The translations under genes were made by a program, and so were the position numbers. The notes below the pieces were generated by a model that did not search any database, had not been told where the DNA came from, and saw only the letters and a program-made list of their open reading frames with translations. This document shows, piece after piece, positions 37,040 through 49,108 of a stretch of 64,000 nucleotides of DNA. This DNA is from Megalopta genalis (Eukaryota > Arthropoda > Insecta > Hymenoptera > Halictidae), in assembly GCF_051020955.1 (NCBI RefSeq), contig NC_135015.1, positions 11,357,616 to 11,421,615 of the forward strand. The letters are read 5' to 3'. Each line of letters opens with the position of its first letter. Position 1 is the stretch's first letter.

Positions 37040-40000
37040 TCACGTTTCTAGAAGTAAAAGATCAACATTAATAATAATTATCTCAAACCATTTATCGGTA
37101 ACATTAATATTTATAACAAAGATACCTCGACCATAGACAATTGCGGTGCGACAAGGAATGTAAACCATCATTCTATTCGAATATGCAGAATATCCTTCTG
37201 GCATAGTAAAATGTTTGACACTAGTATCGACACGATCGTCTCCACCAAATTCTTTACTATCGCTACATAACAGAATTTTATAAGTTCCTGGATTCTTTAC
37301 TCCAATAGTGTAATCAGGAAATGATTTTTGTGGATGAAAATTGAAAACAAATGTAAGATCAGCACGATCGAAAACGATAACTTTATCATCTTCGTGCTTC
37401 CAGCTTATATATGCCTGCAAAAATTAATATTTTTTATTAAAAATATCGTTAGAGATATATAAAAATATAAATATACTTGTCGGTAAAAATATATATTTAG
37501 ACTTTACAGGATTAGCATGCAACCATCCATATTGTTCTTCAAGGGTATTGATAGCACGATCCCAATTATTCATAAATTTATATTTTAAAATTTCATCATC
37601 TACTAGATTCCATTGCCGTCTAGCATAATGATAACTATCTCCGTTACCGGCTCGAGGGAAATCCAACCATTCAGGATGTCCAAACTCATTACCTAATAGT
37701 TCATAGTTCTCAGAATTAGTCATTAAAATGATAAATAATCGAAACTGAATAACTTGCTTTTTTAAACAAACCCATAAAGTTTAAATAAGCTTCTCCTCCC
37801 ACTGCATGTGTAATTAATGTAATAAGATTGTGAAGAGCAATTCCGCGACTAATAATTGTGCTAGGTGGACTTATTGTGCTCATATGTGTGTACATTTCTT
37901 TATCCATGAGCCAAAATGCAATTGTCTTGTCACCTACAAGAGCTTGATCGTGAGATTCTGAGTAAGCAACAGTTTTCTCCATCCATCTTCGGTTACTTAA
38001 TGTCCAACAAATATCATTAATTTTCCAATCTTCATCTTTCACTTCTTTTAAAAGTTTAATCCACTTATCTGGAATAGCCATAGCTAATCGATAATCAAAT
38101 CCTAAGCCACCTTCATTGACTGGCCTTTAATATTAACGAAAAATAATTATTACACTGTTAACGTAAAAATATTTTAAACAAACGTAATCTTTATATGCAT
38201 AGACGTCTCTACACGTATTTATAGAAATTTTAATAACTGTGTATGACTATATATTAATGTATTAATACCTGCAAACTCCAGGCATTCCACTAACATCTTC
38301 TGCTATTGTAGTGATTTCCGGATAAAAATTATGTAACAAGTCATTTGCAAGCATTAAATAGACTAACCCTTCAACATCAACATTAAGACCAAAATATTCA
38401 TCATAATGACCACTAAACCCCTGTCCAAATCCTCTTGAATGATATAACATAGATGTCACACCATCAAATCTGCATGAATATAATATATTTTATATAATAT
38501 AAATTGTAGATTATGTAATAAAACAAACTTTAAGAATTCTTACCTAAATCCATCAAAACCATACTCTTCAATATACCAACGTAAATTCGAGAGTAAAAAT
38601 CTGAGTACTTCATATTCTCCATAATTAAAAAGTCTACTATCCCAAAGTGGATGCTGTCCACGATGACCAGCATGGAAGAAACAACTATCAGTGCCATCAA
38701 ACATATTTAATCCATCTAATGTATTTTTGGATGCATGAGAATGCACTACATCCAATAAAACATATAAACCATGTTCATGTGCTACATCTATTAATTCTTT
38801 TAATTCTTCTGGTGTACCGTAACGAGATGAAGCAGCATAAAAATTGGTCACCTAGATAAGTTTGATTAAATATGCATTAATTTCATATAAAGTACTTCAT
38901 AAATTTTGGTAATCAACATAAATATTAAAACTTTGTGCCAAACCTGATAACCAAAACTGGCATAGTAGGCATGTTCCATAATAGCCATTAACTGTATTGT
39001 ATTATATCCCTGTTTTACAATACGAGGAATGACATTTTTAGCAAATTCTAAGTAGGAACCAATTTTTTGTTCCTGAGTTCCAATACCAACATGACATTCG
39101 TAAATTCTAAGACTCTTATGCTTCTTTGGCTTGGGGTGTTTAAATTTATAAACCTGTATGAAAAGGGAATTGTTTTAATTAATCAATAATTAATGTAGAT
39201 CAACTACTGTATAAATAAATACAAATGCATCATGCATACATTTTCTGGTGATGGACACCATATACGTTGTTTATACATTAAACTCTCAGCTTTATTCTGG
39301 GTAACATATGTAGCCCATGGACTTATCCGTTCCAATAATTCATTATTATGATCCTTTACAATTAGTTTTACTTCTGAAAGATGCTTTAAAGGACAACTTC
39401 CATCGGCCTGGGGAGGTAAATACAATTCCCATTTCCCATAATCTAATTTCTTAAATGAATTACTTGTCCTATTCCAACCATCTAGAAGTTAAAATGTATA
39501 TCATTAAAATAAATATATTATGGAATTTTCTTATAATGAACAGCTATTATACACATATTATTTCATTAACAAATTTAGAATTTGTAATAATATATGGTCA
39601 GATTACATAGATCAAGAATACTGAAGTGTTACTTATACTATACTTTAATATGAAACATTACTTAATTAATATATTATTTAACGTAATTCAATAGTAGCAG
39701 CATAAAAATCTTATTCCATGCTAAAGTAAAGATTGAACTTTTCATCTATATGTAATACGTAATTTTAGATCGCTTACTAAAATCTCCTGTTAGAAATAAT
39801 TCCTGTGCTCCAGGTACCCATTCTCGTACATTTACACTGTTATCTTTGTTTACATGGATTCCAAATTTTTCATATCCTTTCGTAAATTTATCTAAAGTGC
39901 CATCACCAGCCTCTACTTTTTCAATATAATCTTTGAACAATGCATATCTAATAAATAAAACATTCAATTGAAATATAAAATAAAACTAATATTTGATTAC

Positions 40001-40294
40001 CATGCTTTCACAACTCATGACAATTAGTTTTGGTTTATTGTGTTAATAAACAACAAACAATCGCAAAAAGCAAGAAAACGTGAAACAGTTTGGGGTAATT
40101 ATAAGGCAAAGAAGTGCAAGTTAAGAATTGTAATATCATTAAACATACCCTAAAACTGTTTTTATATAAAGAATAAAATACCTTTTACGGAACTCGTGTT
40201 CATAGGGCTTTAAGTATGGATCTCTTTCTAACATTGCCTGCAATTCCGGTACTTCGACTTGAGAAGGATCCATGCTAGACCACTTTCCACCCAT
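37040..40294 (-). CDS. GBE1: 1,4-alpha-glucan branching enzyme (glycogen branching enzyme)
   Basis: Nine exons: 40182-40294, 39778-39947, 39240-39481, 38944-39153, 38544-38851, 38269-38469, 37772-38124, 37508-37692 and 37040-37414, all in phase, about 718 residues (usual 690-700). It transfers alpha-1,4 glucan segments to form alpha-1,6 branches in glycogen, in the cytosol. An N-terminal CBM48-type region (VREWVPGAQELFLTGDF) is followed by the GH13 barrel. Active-site signatures: LLDVVHSH, then GFRFDGVTS with the nucleophile Asp at about residue 350, TIAEDVSGMP with the acid/base Glu at about 405, and SESHDQALVGDKT with the third acid. YLNFMGNEFGHPEWLDFPR and the YPHY-like NGDSYHYARRQW block are intact. 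The C-terminus after CRTAIVYGRG is longer than usual and hydrophobic (INVTDKWFEIIIINVDLLLLET). It may be the true end or read-through of an unspliced last intron. Confidence 0.95.
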
Positions 40295-41369
40295 CTTTAC
40301 TTCTTCAACAAGATATTCACTTAGAAATGGTAAAAACTGTTAAAAACGTCGAAACACGATGGAACACCAAACCCCGCTAAAATTTGAATGACACTCCAAG
40401 GTGACCTCCTTTCCGTGCAGCAGTCAAACTTACAAGAGAGCAAGAGTGGCTACCAAAAAATAAGAAAATTCAACGAAACATAATGAAACAATTTTTTAAG
40501 AGTGGAATCGTTATGTCTGAAAATTGTCTCTCTAATATGGCGATTAGTCTGATTACATAAGTGGCGCTAGTTTCAAACCTTGAAATTTGCTACCATACTT
40601 TGTATTATTTCCTGTTTGTTAGGATATGAATGATTATAAAAATAAGTAATGTAGAAGTAACTTAGAAAGCAATAAAATGTTCATGTAGGTGACAAGTAAA
40701 TAATCAGAAAGGTACTCATATTATTTTACCTCATTTATATGTTAATTAAATTATTGTATATCTTTTACAGATTTTTACTCACATAATATCGAATATTCGT
40801 TTTTCATATCCTAAATAAGTAATATATAGATCCTATTATAAAGAGAAGATTCACATAATATCAAATATTTACTTTTTATACCCTAATTTTGAATGTATAC
40901 ATATATCCTATTATAGAGGAAAAATTACGTTTACTTGAACTATTAATACGAACGAATACTATAAGATTTTATATTGTGGGGCGGATCAGTAAAGAAGATT
41001 AACGCATAAGTGATATAATTATTAGCTTCTTATTTACAAATCTTAAGACACCGTTTGACATTTGTAAAGTACAAGAGAATAAATAATTGTCTTTAAGCAT
41101 AATCAATTACTAGACCTTGAGAAGGCTGGAAAGTACAGATAATGAATATTTTCAAACTTTGGTCCATTATTTGTTTAACTAAATAATTCTAATTCGCTTT
41201 AAAAAAAAAAGAGATACATTTCGCTAAGTTTTTAAAATTCGATAGATATAAATAAATCACACAATTAATAAGAAGTAGTAGTTTACAGTTCTCGATGTTT
41301 GTTCTATCGTGCTTAATAATACTAAGAGCAATGAATGGACATTTATATATATATATATATATATTGCAT

Positions 41370-41400
<31 letters not shown>

Positions 41401-41662
41401 AATATATATATAAGATAAGTATGTGACTTATCACATGCTGTATAAAAGCGCTAAATTCTTGTAGAAAATATCAATAGTGATAAAGGAAGTGAACAATTTA
41501 AAAGTCCTCGATCTGTGTCTAACTTCATCAAAGATTCGACTTATTATTCCATAATAAATGCAAGGCTTCGTTATAGTTGCTGAAATAAATTAGCGCCTGG
41601 CTAAATATTTGGATTTTTGCCTTATTACTGGTACAATAAACTTTTTTTCAAAAAGTTATTTG
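40295..41662. other. gap between branching enzyme and ceramide synthase
   Basis: Holds the branching-enzyme 5' region and the 3' region of ceramide synthase, both on the minus strand. An AT dinucleotide microsatellite is at 41343-41412. No gene is seen. Confidence 0.6.
41343..41412. repeat. AT microsatellite, nearly symmetrical
   Basis: About 70 bases of AT repeat interrupted by TTGCAT and TAAAT. The run can fold back on itself. Confidence 0.9.
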
Positions 41663-44055
41663 TTAGTGAACTTTTTGTCTTGAATTCTGTTTAGCAACAT
41701 AATTTGTAGTATTATTTAATGAAGTACTATCCACGGACGCATCTGAAATATCTTCGCTACTACTACTACGAATGTCACCCTCCATCTGTAAAATTACATA
41801 CACATATATAAAATTTAAAACATTTTGCAATGAATTTAATGTGAATTTATTATAATATGACTTACTTGACCAGCATAGAAAGCGTTGTATGCGATTTTAA
41901 GAATTAGGTATGTCCACATCATATGGAGGAATAATAATAAGATTAAAAGAGAATTAAAAATATAATATGCTGGAAACATTGGAACAATCTTAGGTGCTTC
42001 TATTGATGTGCTGTAAAAAACAATGTAATTATCAGATCAAAAGTAATTCAAATGACTCTTCGCTATATTGGTACAAACCTATAAATTATCCAAAATGGAT
42101 AAAAACCAGTACGTGTAATAATCCACAGAATCGTGAAAATACCAAAAATACAATCACATAATTTTTGGTAATTAGCATATTTAGTCATCTTTGCAGCCTG
42201 AAATAAATAAGTGCACAAATGAACATATAAATTAAAAATTGTTGCTAATATGTTTGTTCACCTATCTAATACTTACTTCTAGAAAAATATCTGCACAATC
42301 GTGCACCAATAATACTAAGGATCCAATTCTGGTCAAGTTCCCAACCCAAGAAAAGCACATTAATATAATTGTAGCTATATGATGAATAAACATTGGCCAG
42401 AAATCTTTCCTTTTGACATCAAAGAACTGAGAGAAACTTAAAGACCAATAAAATGCCATAGATATCATATAGTACCACCACATATCATCAGTAACTGGAT
42501 GATATGGATAATTATAATAACAGTACTTGATATCCCATAACCATGGTTTATTCCATAAAATTATAACACCATAAATGAAAGAGTAAGTGTAATATAAACA
42601 CCTCCAGCTGTAAGAAAAATGTATTTTAAATGCACTAGATAATTTATATAAAATTTTTAGTTGTAATAAACTCAAACAATGTAATACTGACCTATTTTCA
42701 CAGAACTTTGTAAGCGTTGATGGTTTGTCCTGAGCTCGTCTCAATCGTAACCATCTTTCTACTTGTCGTTCAGACCAATCTAGTTGCTTAGCCAGTGCCA
42801 GAATCTTAAAATACATCCAATTACAAAAAGAAATCCATAATATTTAATTTCTCAGCTATCCTGACTTAGATTACACAAATCTGTTTCAACAACCTAATAT
42901 TAAACATAGAATTTAAAACACAAGTTTTTCTTGCATACTATTGAACATTACTTTTCAATAACTACATACTAAACTGATATTCACTTTCATTTAACATGTG
43001 AAACCACAAATAAAATTTGATTAGTGTAATCTATATATGAACTACATTGAAGCATACTATACTTACTTGTGTAGTAGTTTTAACTTTTCTACAAATATAA
43101 GCTTTCTCTAAAATATCATTAGACGTTGCTTTCTTTGGCCTTGTATTTTTTATACCAAGGGATTTCCCAAATGGTCCGAAACAATACCTAAAGTAATAGC
43201 CATAATTTAATACAATTGAATCAATAATATAACATCGAACACATTGGGCGGTGTGCATAAAGGCAAGTACTCTTTACTTATGCACATTTGAGACATCCAA
43301 GAGTGTTGCGAACATCCAAATTATATGAAACGTTTGCTTTTTATACAGGAAATGTTCTACTAAAGAGTTCTAATCACTGATGTCACATACGGGATCTCTT
43401 TGTGATCCCAGGTTCTGTTAAATATATCAAAAAATCTGAAGGTTTCTTCGTTAGAAAAAAACAAACATTTGAACCACCAGATAAATATAAATAATATTAA
43501 GATTTTTCAATATTTACAGCCTAGTACTAGTCAAAAATTATGTGTGAGAGAAATCTATTATTTGTTTTTTCTTATATTTGATATATATAAGTATTTACTT
43601 ATTTTTTTGCATACAGTTTTTTAACAGCATGGATATGTATGTGCACTGACTTATATATACCATTACTACATACCATACTTGTATTTGTAATCTAATTGTC
43701 CCAACATATTCGCAATTTAATTCAACAAAGGATTTCGATGAAAAGAACATTTCACGCAAAGCTGAACACTATTAATTAAATAAATGTGGTATAACCTTAA
43801 TCGAAAGGAATCTCCAAAATTCCATGCAATAAGGATGAAATAAGAAAAAACGTATAGTTAGTAGAACGATCATTACCTTTCGAAGGCGAACCTGATGACC
43901 AGAAGAATTAGTGCCATAGGCAAAGGATAAATTAAATGTTGATAATTTGCATATTTGTTTTCTGGAGTCGGTTTGATATCTTCCCATGTTATATTAGGCG
44001 GTAACCAAATATCGGTCGACCAAAAAGCCGACGACACATTGTTTAATATGTTCAT
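41663..44055 (-). CDS. ceramide synthase (Lag1/CerS family, schlank type)
   Basis: Seven exons: 43877-44055, 43077-43197, 42692-42804, 42277-42607, 42079-42197, 41866-42010 and 41663-41785, about 376 residues. It acylates sphinganine or sphingosine with fatty acyl-CoA to make (dihydro)ceramide in the endoplasmic reticulum. Order: a luminal N-terminus and first membrane helix (PLPMALILLVIRFAF); a homeobox-like segment (about 70-140) with KQLDWSERQVERWLRLRR; then the TLC domain. The Lag1p motif DFWPMFIHHIATIILMCFSW holds the paired catalytic His at about 213-214, followed by LVLLVHDCADIFLE. The last helices end in a Ser/Asp-rich acidic tail (SSSSEDISD), a likely phosphorylation region as in other family members. 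The size and homeobox-like segment match Drosophila schlank and mammalian CerS2-6. All phases fit. Nothing is missing. Confidence 0.93.
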
Positions 44056-45490
44056 TGTTCGAACTTCTGCAATTATTCGTTTACATTTAATTGTATGTTT
44101 ATCGATTGTTCGGCAAGGAGATTATTAAACAGGAATGATCGGACGAATATGTACCCACTCAAAACGTCTTTATAACGCAAACTTCTAACTACCTTCCTGC
44201 TAGTATGTGCTATGTAGTACTTACACGCCACCGGTCGAAGACTGCGCCCGTGCTTTGGATGTAACGTCGCTCAACTTTTTTCCCCTGATAATTAGTAATT
44301 ACAGTCAATCCTGACTTGGAGTGACAATAGAACGCACTGCGTTAATTATTTTCTCTTCGAATCTCTTACAAATCTAACCATTGATCATGCATTCAATTGT
44401 ACGCTAGTGAGTATTTTACTATATACATACACGTTGCTGCTGCACAATAACGTATACTTTAGTTATACAATCAGCATGTATACGTACATTAGGCACGTTG
44501 CAACCACTCGGATGATAAATGTTTTGCAATGTAATGTATTGATTATATCTAATTAAATTGAAATTGTATTACATTCTTGAAAACATCGTTTTAACGACAT
44601 TAAAACTTTCATTTTGTAAGCATAAAATAATGACCAACAATACAATGAACAACCTTGATCTTAAAACTCGTCCCATTTGTGTTTTATTTATAACTACTTT
44701 GAGTTAAAAAATATACACTGCGTATAAATGTTTCTACTTTATTGGTTTGACCTTGATTATAGTAGTTCAATATTTTGTTAAGAAACTGGTAGTAAATTTG
44801 GAAACGATAAATTAGTAGGATTGTAGTCCAATTAACGATAATTGCAGCTTACTTTGATTTAGAAACGTCACGTTTTACTTTTAAAATAAGAATTCACGAA
44901 GTTAATATATTAAAATAGACGTGAATGTACATATAGAAAATTACATTTATAATTACGTTTGCATTTTATTATTACCTTCTCATTTCTTTATCGAGTTTGA
45001 AAGAAACCTTTATCTTATCTTAATTACATACAGATATTGTATGAAATTGAATCGTTTTCTTATTAATTAAATATTAGGTAATCATTTGTTAATAATTTAT
45101 TATTTGTATTAAACAAATATAATGTCATAATAAATGTAATTAAATTTTTGTACACATCAATTTCTTCAGATACATAAATGTAAACAATATCCAGGCGAAT
45201 TTCATTGGTGTGTTCGTAGTAATCATTTATTATTTACTTATCATACTTTACATTTAAATTACATATGTTTGTGTAAGCGTATCCTTTCAATTTATTTCCT
45301 ATCTAATAGGAATCCGTTTTTATTACCGAATTAAAATATATTATGTTCCATATGTATTTTGTAAAAATAATGATATTAATAAAACTGTGTGATAACTTTT
45401 GTATATTAGGCATTAAAAAACTATTCTGTATCCAGTATCAAAGTAACTTCGATTGACCCACCAATGTTTATCTCCGATTAAATCTGTATA
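44056..45490. other. AT-rich gene-less stretch
   Basis: This stretch lies between the start of ceramide synthase and the stop codon of the glucuronyltransferase gene. It is strongly AT-rich from 44,500 on. No gene is seen. Confidence 0.6.
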
Positions 45491-48400
45491 TCAGTGCAAG
45501 CACTTGTGATTAGGGGGATACTGTTTCAATAATTGTTTAATTACACGCTGATAGACTCGAGCGTTTCTCCTTTCGTGCGGTTTCAAGAATTCTTGCTTCG
45601 CTACGTCAACTTTTACAGTTTTCCGTTTGATACCTGGTGTATGAACTAAAAAGGCACCGTCTAGTATGACCAGGCGATAATTGAGAAGACACATCTCGAA
45701 CATCTGAATAAAACAAATTAGAAATATTAGTTTCAGTTGCGTAGGAAATATTTAAACAAGCCATCCTGTTTCTTAAAACATCCACAAATTCTGTGTTACT
45801 TAAAAGTTTCTTGTAGTTCGATATATTTCTGATTCCAATAATTTTCTATTTCGGTATTGAATATTGCTAACATAATTCACTAACGCAATCTAAAGCATTA
45901 ATGTTGTGTTTATTCTATCAACCGGTTATCTCCTCGAAGATTTAGTTTATCAAAAAATCGACAGTTCACCTGCGTCATTTTATCTTGTCTGCCTTCCCAA
46001 GACATATCTTCGGTATAAAAAGGATCGTCGCGAGTTCCGATAAAAACTGGCTCCCACCTATGATGAGGATACTCCCTTTTGGTAATAATAAGTGGTCTGA
46101 CTTTGCCTGGATCTGGTCTAAGCATCCATCTAGTAAGACCAGGAAATCTTTGGCAATGTGAGCAGAGAAATCTACAAAACATGAACATCGCATAAGCTTT
46201 TCACAGAACATTCTACTACATCCAATAGAATATAAAACAAAGCAAAGCAATTGAAATTCTGTGAATGCTGTGTGCATATAAAATTGCATTGTTGCACCAT
46301 CGTTGCACATAGTGCGTTCGACTCATGATCGAACTCATGACTCTCCGTTGCGCAGAGAACTGAAATCGATCCAGCACAGTACATACATTCATACGAAGAA
46401 ATCAAATGTCGCAATACGTCGCACAAACCTATGAAAATATACGGCTGTGCCAGCCTTGGTAGCTAACAGCAGCTGCTTTTTCGTCGAAGGCGGCTGTCTA
46501 CGTGATTCGATCTCAAAAACTGGCAGAACGAAGACAATTCCTTTTTTCGGCGACTTTCCGCGCACCATTTCCATGAAACTGGATGCCAGTTTCTCGCTCG
46601 GCAAAAGTTCAATGTCCGTCACCAGCACCCGGCTGGTATTCGCCTGCATTCTCGCGACATTTCTAACCACGTTAATGGGATAACTCATGCCTATCCGTTT
46701 CCTCTCGGTTTCGGCTGCGCCTCTTTGGAGGTCGGACGCCGCGCAATCACCCTGGGCAAGAGTACTTTGGCCCAGCGTGGGTGGACGACTCGTCGGGAAC
46801 ACCAGATGCACGGATACCTATAAAAGGACACGGATTAGCATGGCGATTAACCGAATGTTTCACTTGCATATCGCCGTCTTACTTAGATCATCGATTCCCG
46901 TAATCGTTAATTGCTAGTGTCTATCTATGTCAATACACCTAGGTCTACCCCAGGCTTGGACACATTTTGGTGGAGATGAAATTAAAGCTAATGAATCGTC
47001 AGAACATGATTTTAGAAATAGTATAGAGCAAGTGAGTTTATTTCGCACGGAATTCAAATAATTGCTTGTCATTTGGATAAAGTATCGAACAGTCTGACAT
47101 CAAAGTTTGCGATAAGATTAACTGTTATTTTATAAAAATATATATATATAAATAAAAAGATAAAGCAAAAAATTTCACCAATCATCAATCATTTAAAATG
47201 TAAACTTAGAAAGCGTATAATTTGGTATCACAATAAAATATACTATTCCTGGCAGAAAATATTAGATCAAGATTGTAAGTATAATTGTTGAAAGACTTAT
47301 TTCGACGATTATTATTTCAGAATTACTTCGAACTATACGTATCTGAATAATTATGATTAGACAGCGAATCTATATGCATATAAAGCAAGTGCAGATTGAA
47401 GAAAGCAAAAAGTTGTGAGTTCCAGCAAAAATAAACAGTTTTAACTCCGATTTTACTGCAAAAATATTCTAGTCAGCAAAATAAATTTTTCCCTGTATAC
47501 ATATTCCTGTGGTCGCATGAAAATCCGCAATCTAATTATAATTATAGATTCGATCGAATATCCTTTGCCAGGGTTGCGTCGATCTTTATTCCCCAAATTA
47601 TATCGAACAATGCCCAAACCCGGTCTATGCAATAAACATTTGACAAACATCGTGAAACGCACTATTGTCCCGATTTAAGTTCAAGAAGCCGGATTCGAAT
47701 GCAGCGTTGCTACGTCCTTAAATGAAGCTGTTTGTGCGCCTGTAATCGTAACAAAATTGAAAAAAATAGTCCCGTGGTCGGACAAAACGTACTTGTAAGA
47801 TTTGCATACAAAAAATGTGCGAGTTTTATATACATTCGTAGATTGTACACGGACCTCGTATTAAGACACTATTGTACGCGCTGGTTATCGGACAAATTAG
47901 CCGTGTCTTATGGTGCAACGGAATTACGAGGATCGTTCAGAAAGTAACACCAAAAACAATGAAATCTGTCTCTGTGAATCATCGCCCAGCTGCTCTCATA
48001 TATCGATATAAATCTCATCTAATCGCAGAATTTTTTCAGTCGAAAACAATGAGAACTCGGGCCAGCAAATGAAAACACAGTAGACCCCGATTATCCGAAT
48101 CTCTGATATCTGAAATCGCAACACGTTTCAAAAGTAAATAACACAATCCAAGAATTTGATCTATCACCGTACCTTAATAACTGTTCTATTATCCGAACGA
48201 TTACACATGTCCTCATGTTTAGCTCAGATAACCAAGGTTCTACTATACCAGAGCTATACACAACGGTGAAAATCCGGATTGCCAGCTGAGGGTTGATTGA
48301 CAAACAGGTTAAAATATATTATTCAACTATACAGTTTTGATTTAGAACTCGTGTACAAGAGTTCCGAATAAAAGGAGCTTGTCGTTGGCGCAACTTGGAG

Positions 48401-49108
48401 ACAGTGTTACTTTTTGGACGATGCCCGCGCGACAGTTGTGATCAGGAGGATCTGTTACGTTAGCGTTGGTATTATAATCATGCGTTCTAGCGACCCGTTC
48501 TGACAGCGAGTGCATGGGGAAACCTTGTACATTTCGGGTTCGCATCGACAGGCCCGATCGAGGAGAGCAACGGCGGTACCAGCGTCGAGGCCAGGTGTAA
48601 AAATGGCCAGACTCAATGGTCCCTCCCATCTCCTGACCAACTCCACGATCCCATAGACATGATCTGCAGTGGCGTGCGTGCAGAGGGTCACCTGGGGCAA
48701 CTTGTTCCTCTCCTCGGTTCCGACTAATACAAACGGTAGGACTCTGTAGGGGCTCTTCTCACCGATTTCCGGGCTCCAGGTGACTTTCGACGACGGATAC
48801 GTAATAACGTCTGGCAGACCGTGGTACCATCTGCAAGAATTGTTCCTGGGTTGTTGACCCGCCATGTACATGCCTGCTACGAACGCCGGTGGCCTGGTCA
48901 CCGTTTCCTTGCGACGGCTCGTCGTCGTACTTTGCTTCGACAACGCCACGATGTCGATGTTGTGATTGTTATTGTTTTCATCGTCGTCGTCGTTATCGAT
49001 CTCCGGGATCGGTGAACGATAACCTCGATTCACTAGCAAACGTCCAACCAGAACCAGAGGAACCGCTACTCCAAGCCACGCTAGCAGCCTTCGACCTGAA
49101 CAACGCAT
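45491..49108 (-). CDS. beta-1,4-glucuronyltransferase 1-like glycosyltransferase (GT49, B4GAT1 family)
   Basis: Four exons: 48524-49108, 46429-46817, 45970-46171 and 45491-45703, about 462 residues (human B4GAT1 415). In animals this Golgi type II enzyme adds the glucuronic acid primer on O-mannosyl glycans of dystroglycan, the site then extended by LARGE. The ATG at 49108 puts a membrane anchor (LAWLGVAVPLVLVGRLL) at residues 9-25, so it was preferred over a start further up in the same frame at 49252. Next comes a low-complexity Asp/Asn stem, then the catalytic domain with VTLCTHATADHVYGIVELVRRWEGPLSLAIFT, VRNVARMQANTSRVLVTDIELLPSE (metal-binding D.E at about 263) and RWEPVFIGTRDDPFYTEDMSWEGRQDKMTQ. 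The C-terminus ends with YRLVILDGAFLVHTPGIK, another family signature. Intron 1 is 1.7 kb and carries a Tigger-like element (48078-48246). Some annotations call this family beta-1,3-GlcNAc transferase (B3GNT1). Confidence 0.9.
48078..48246. mobile_element. pogo/Tigger-like MITE candidate in intron 1 of the GT49 gene
   Basis: The left end reads CAGTAGACCCCGATTATCCG. The right end read on the other strand gives TAGTAGAACCTTGGTTATCT, an imperfect inverted match (about 16 of 22). CAGTAGA..C...ATTATCCGA is the style of ends seen in pogo/Tigger elements. A second ATTATCCGAACGATT lies inside. It is short and non-coding. The TA duplication is not clear. Confidence 0.5.
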
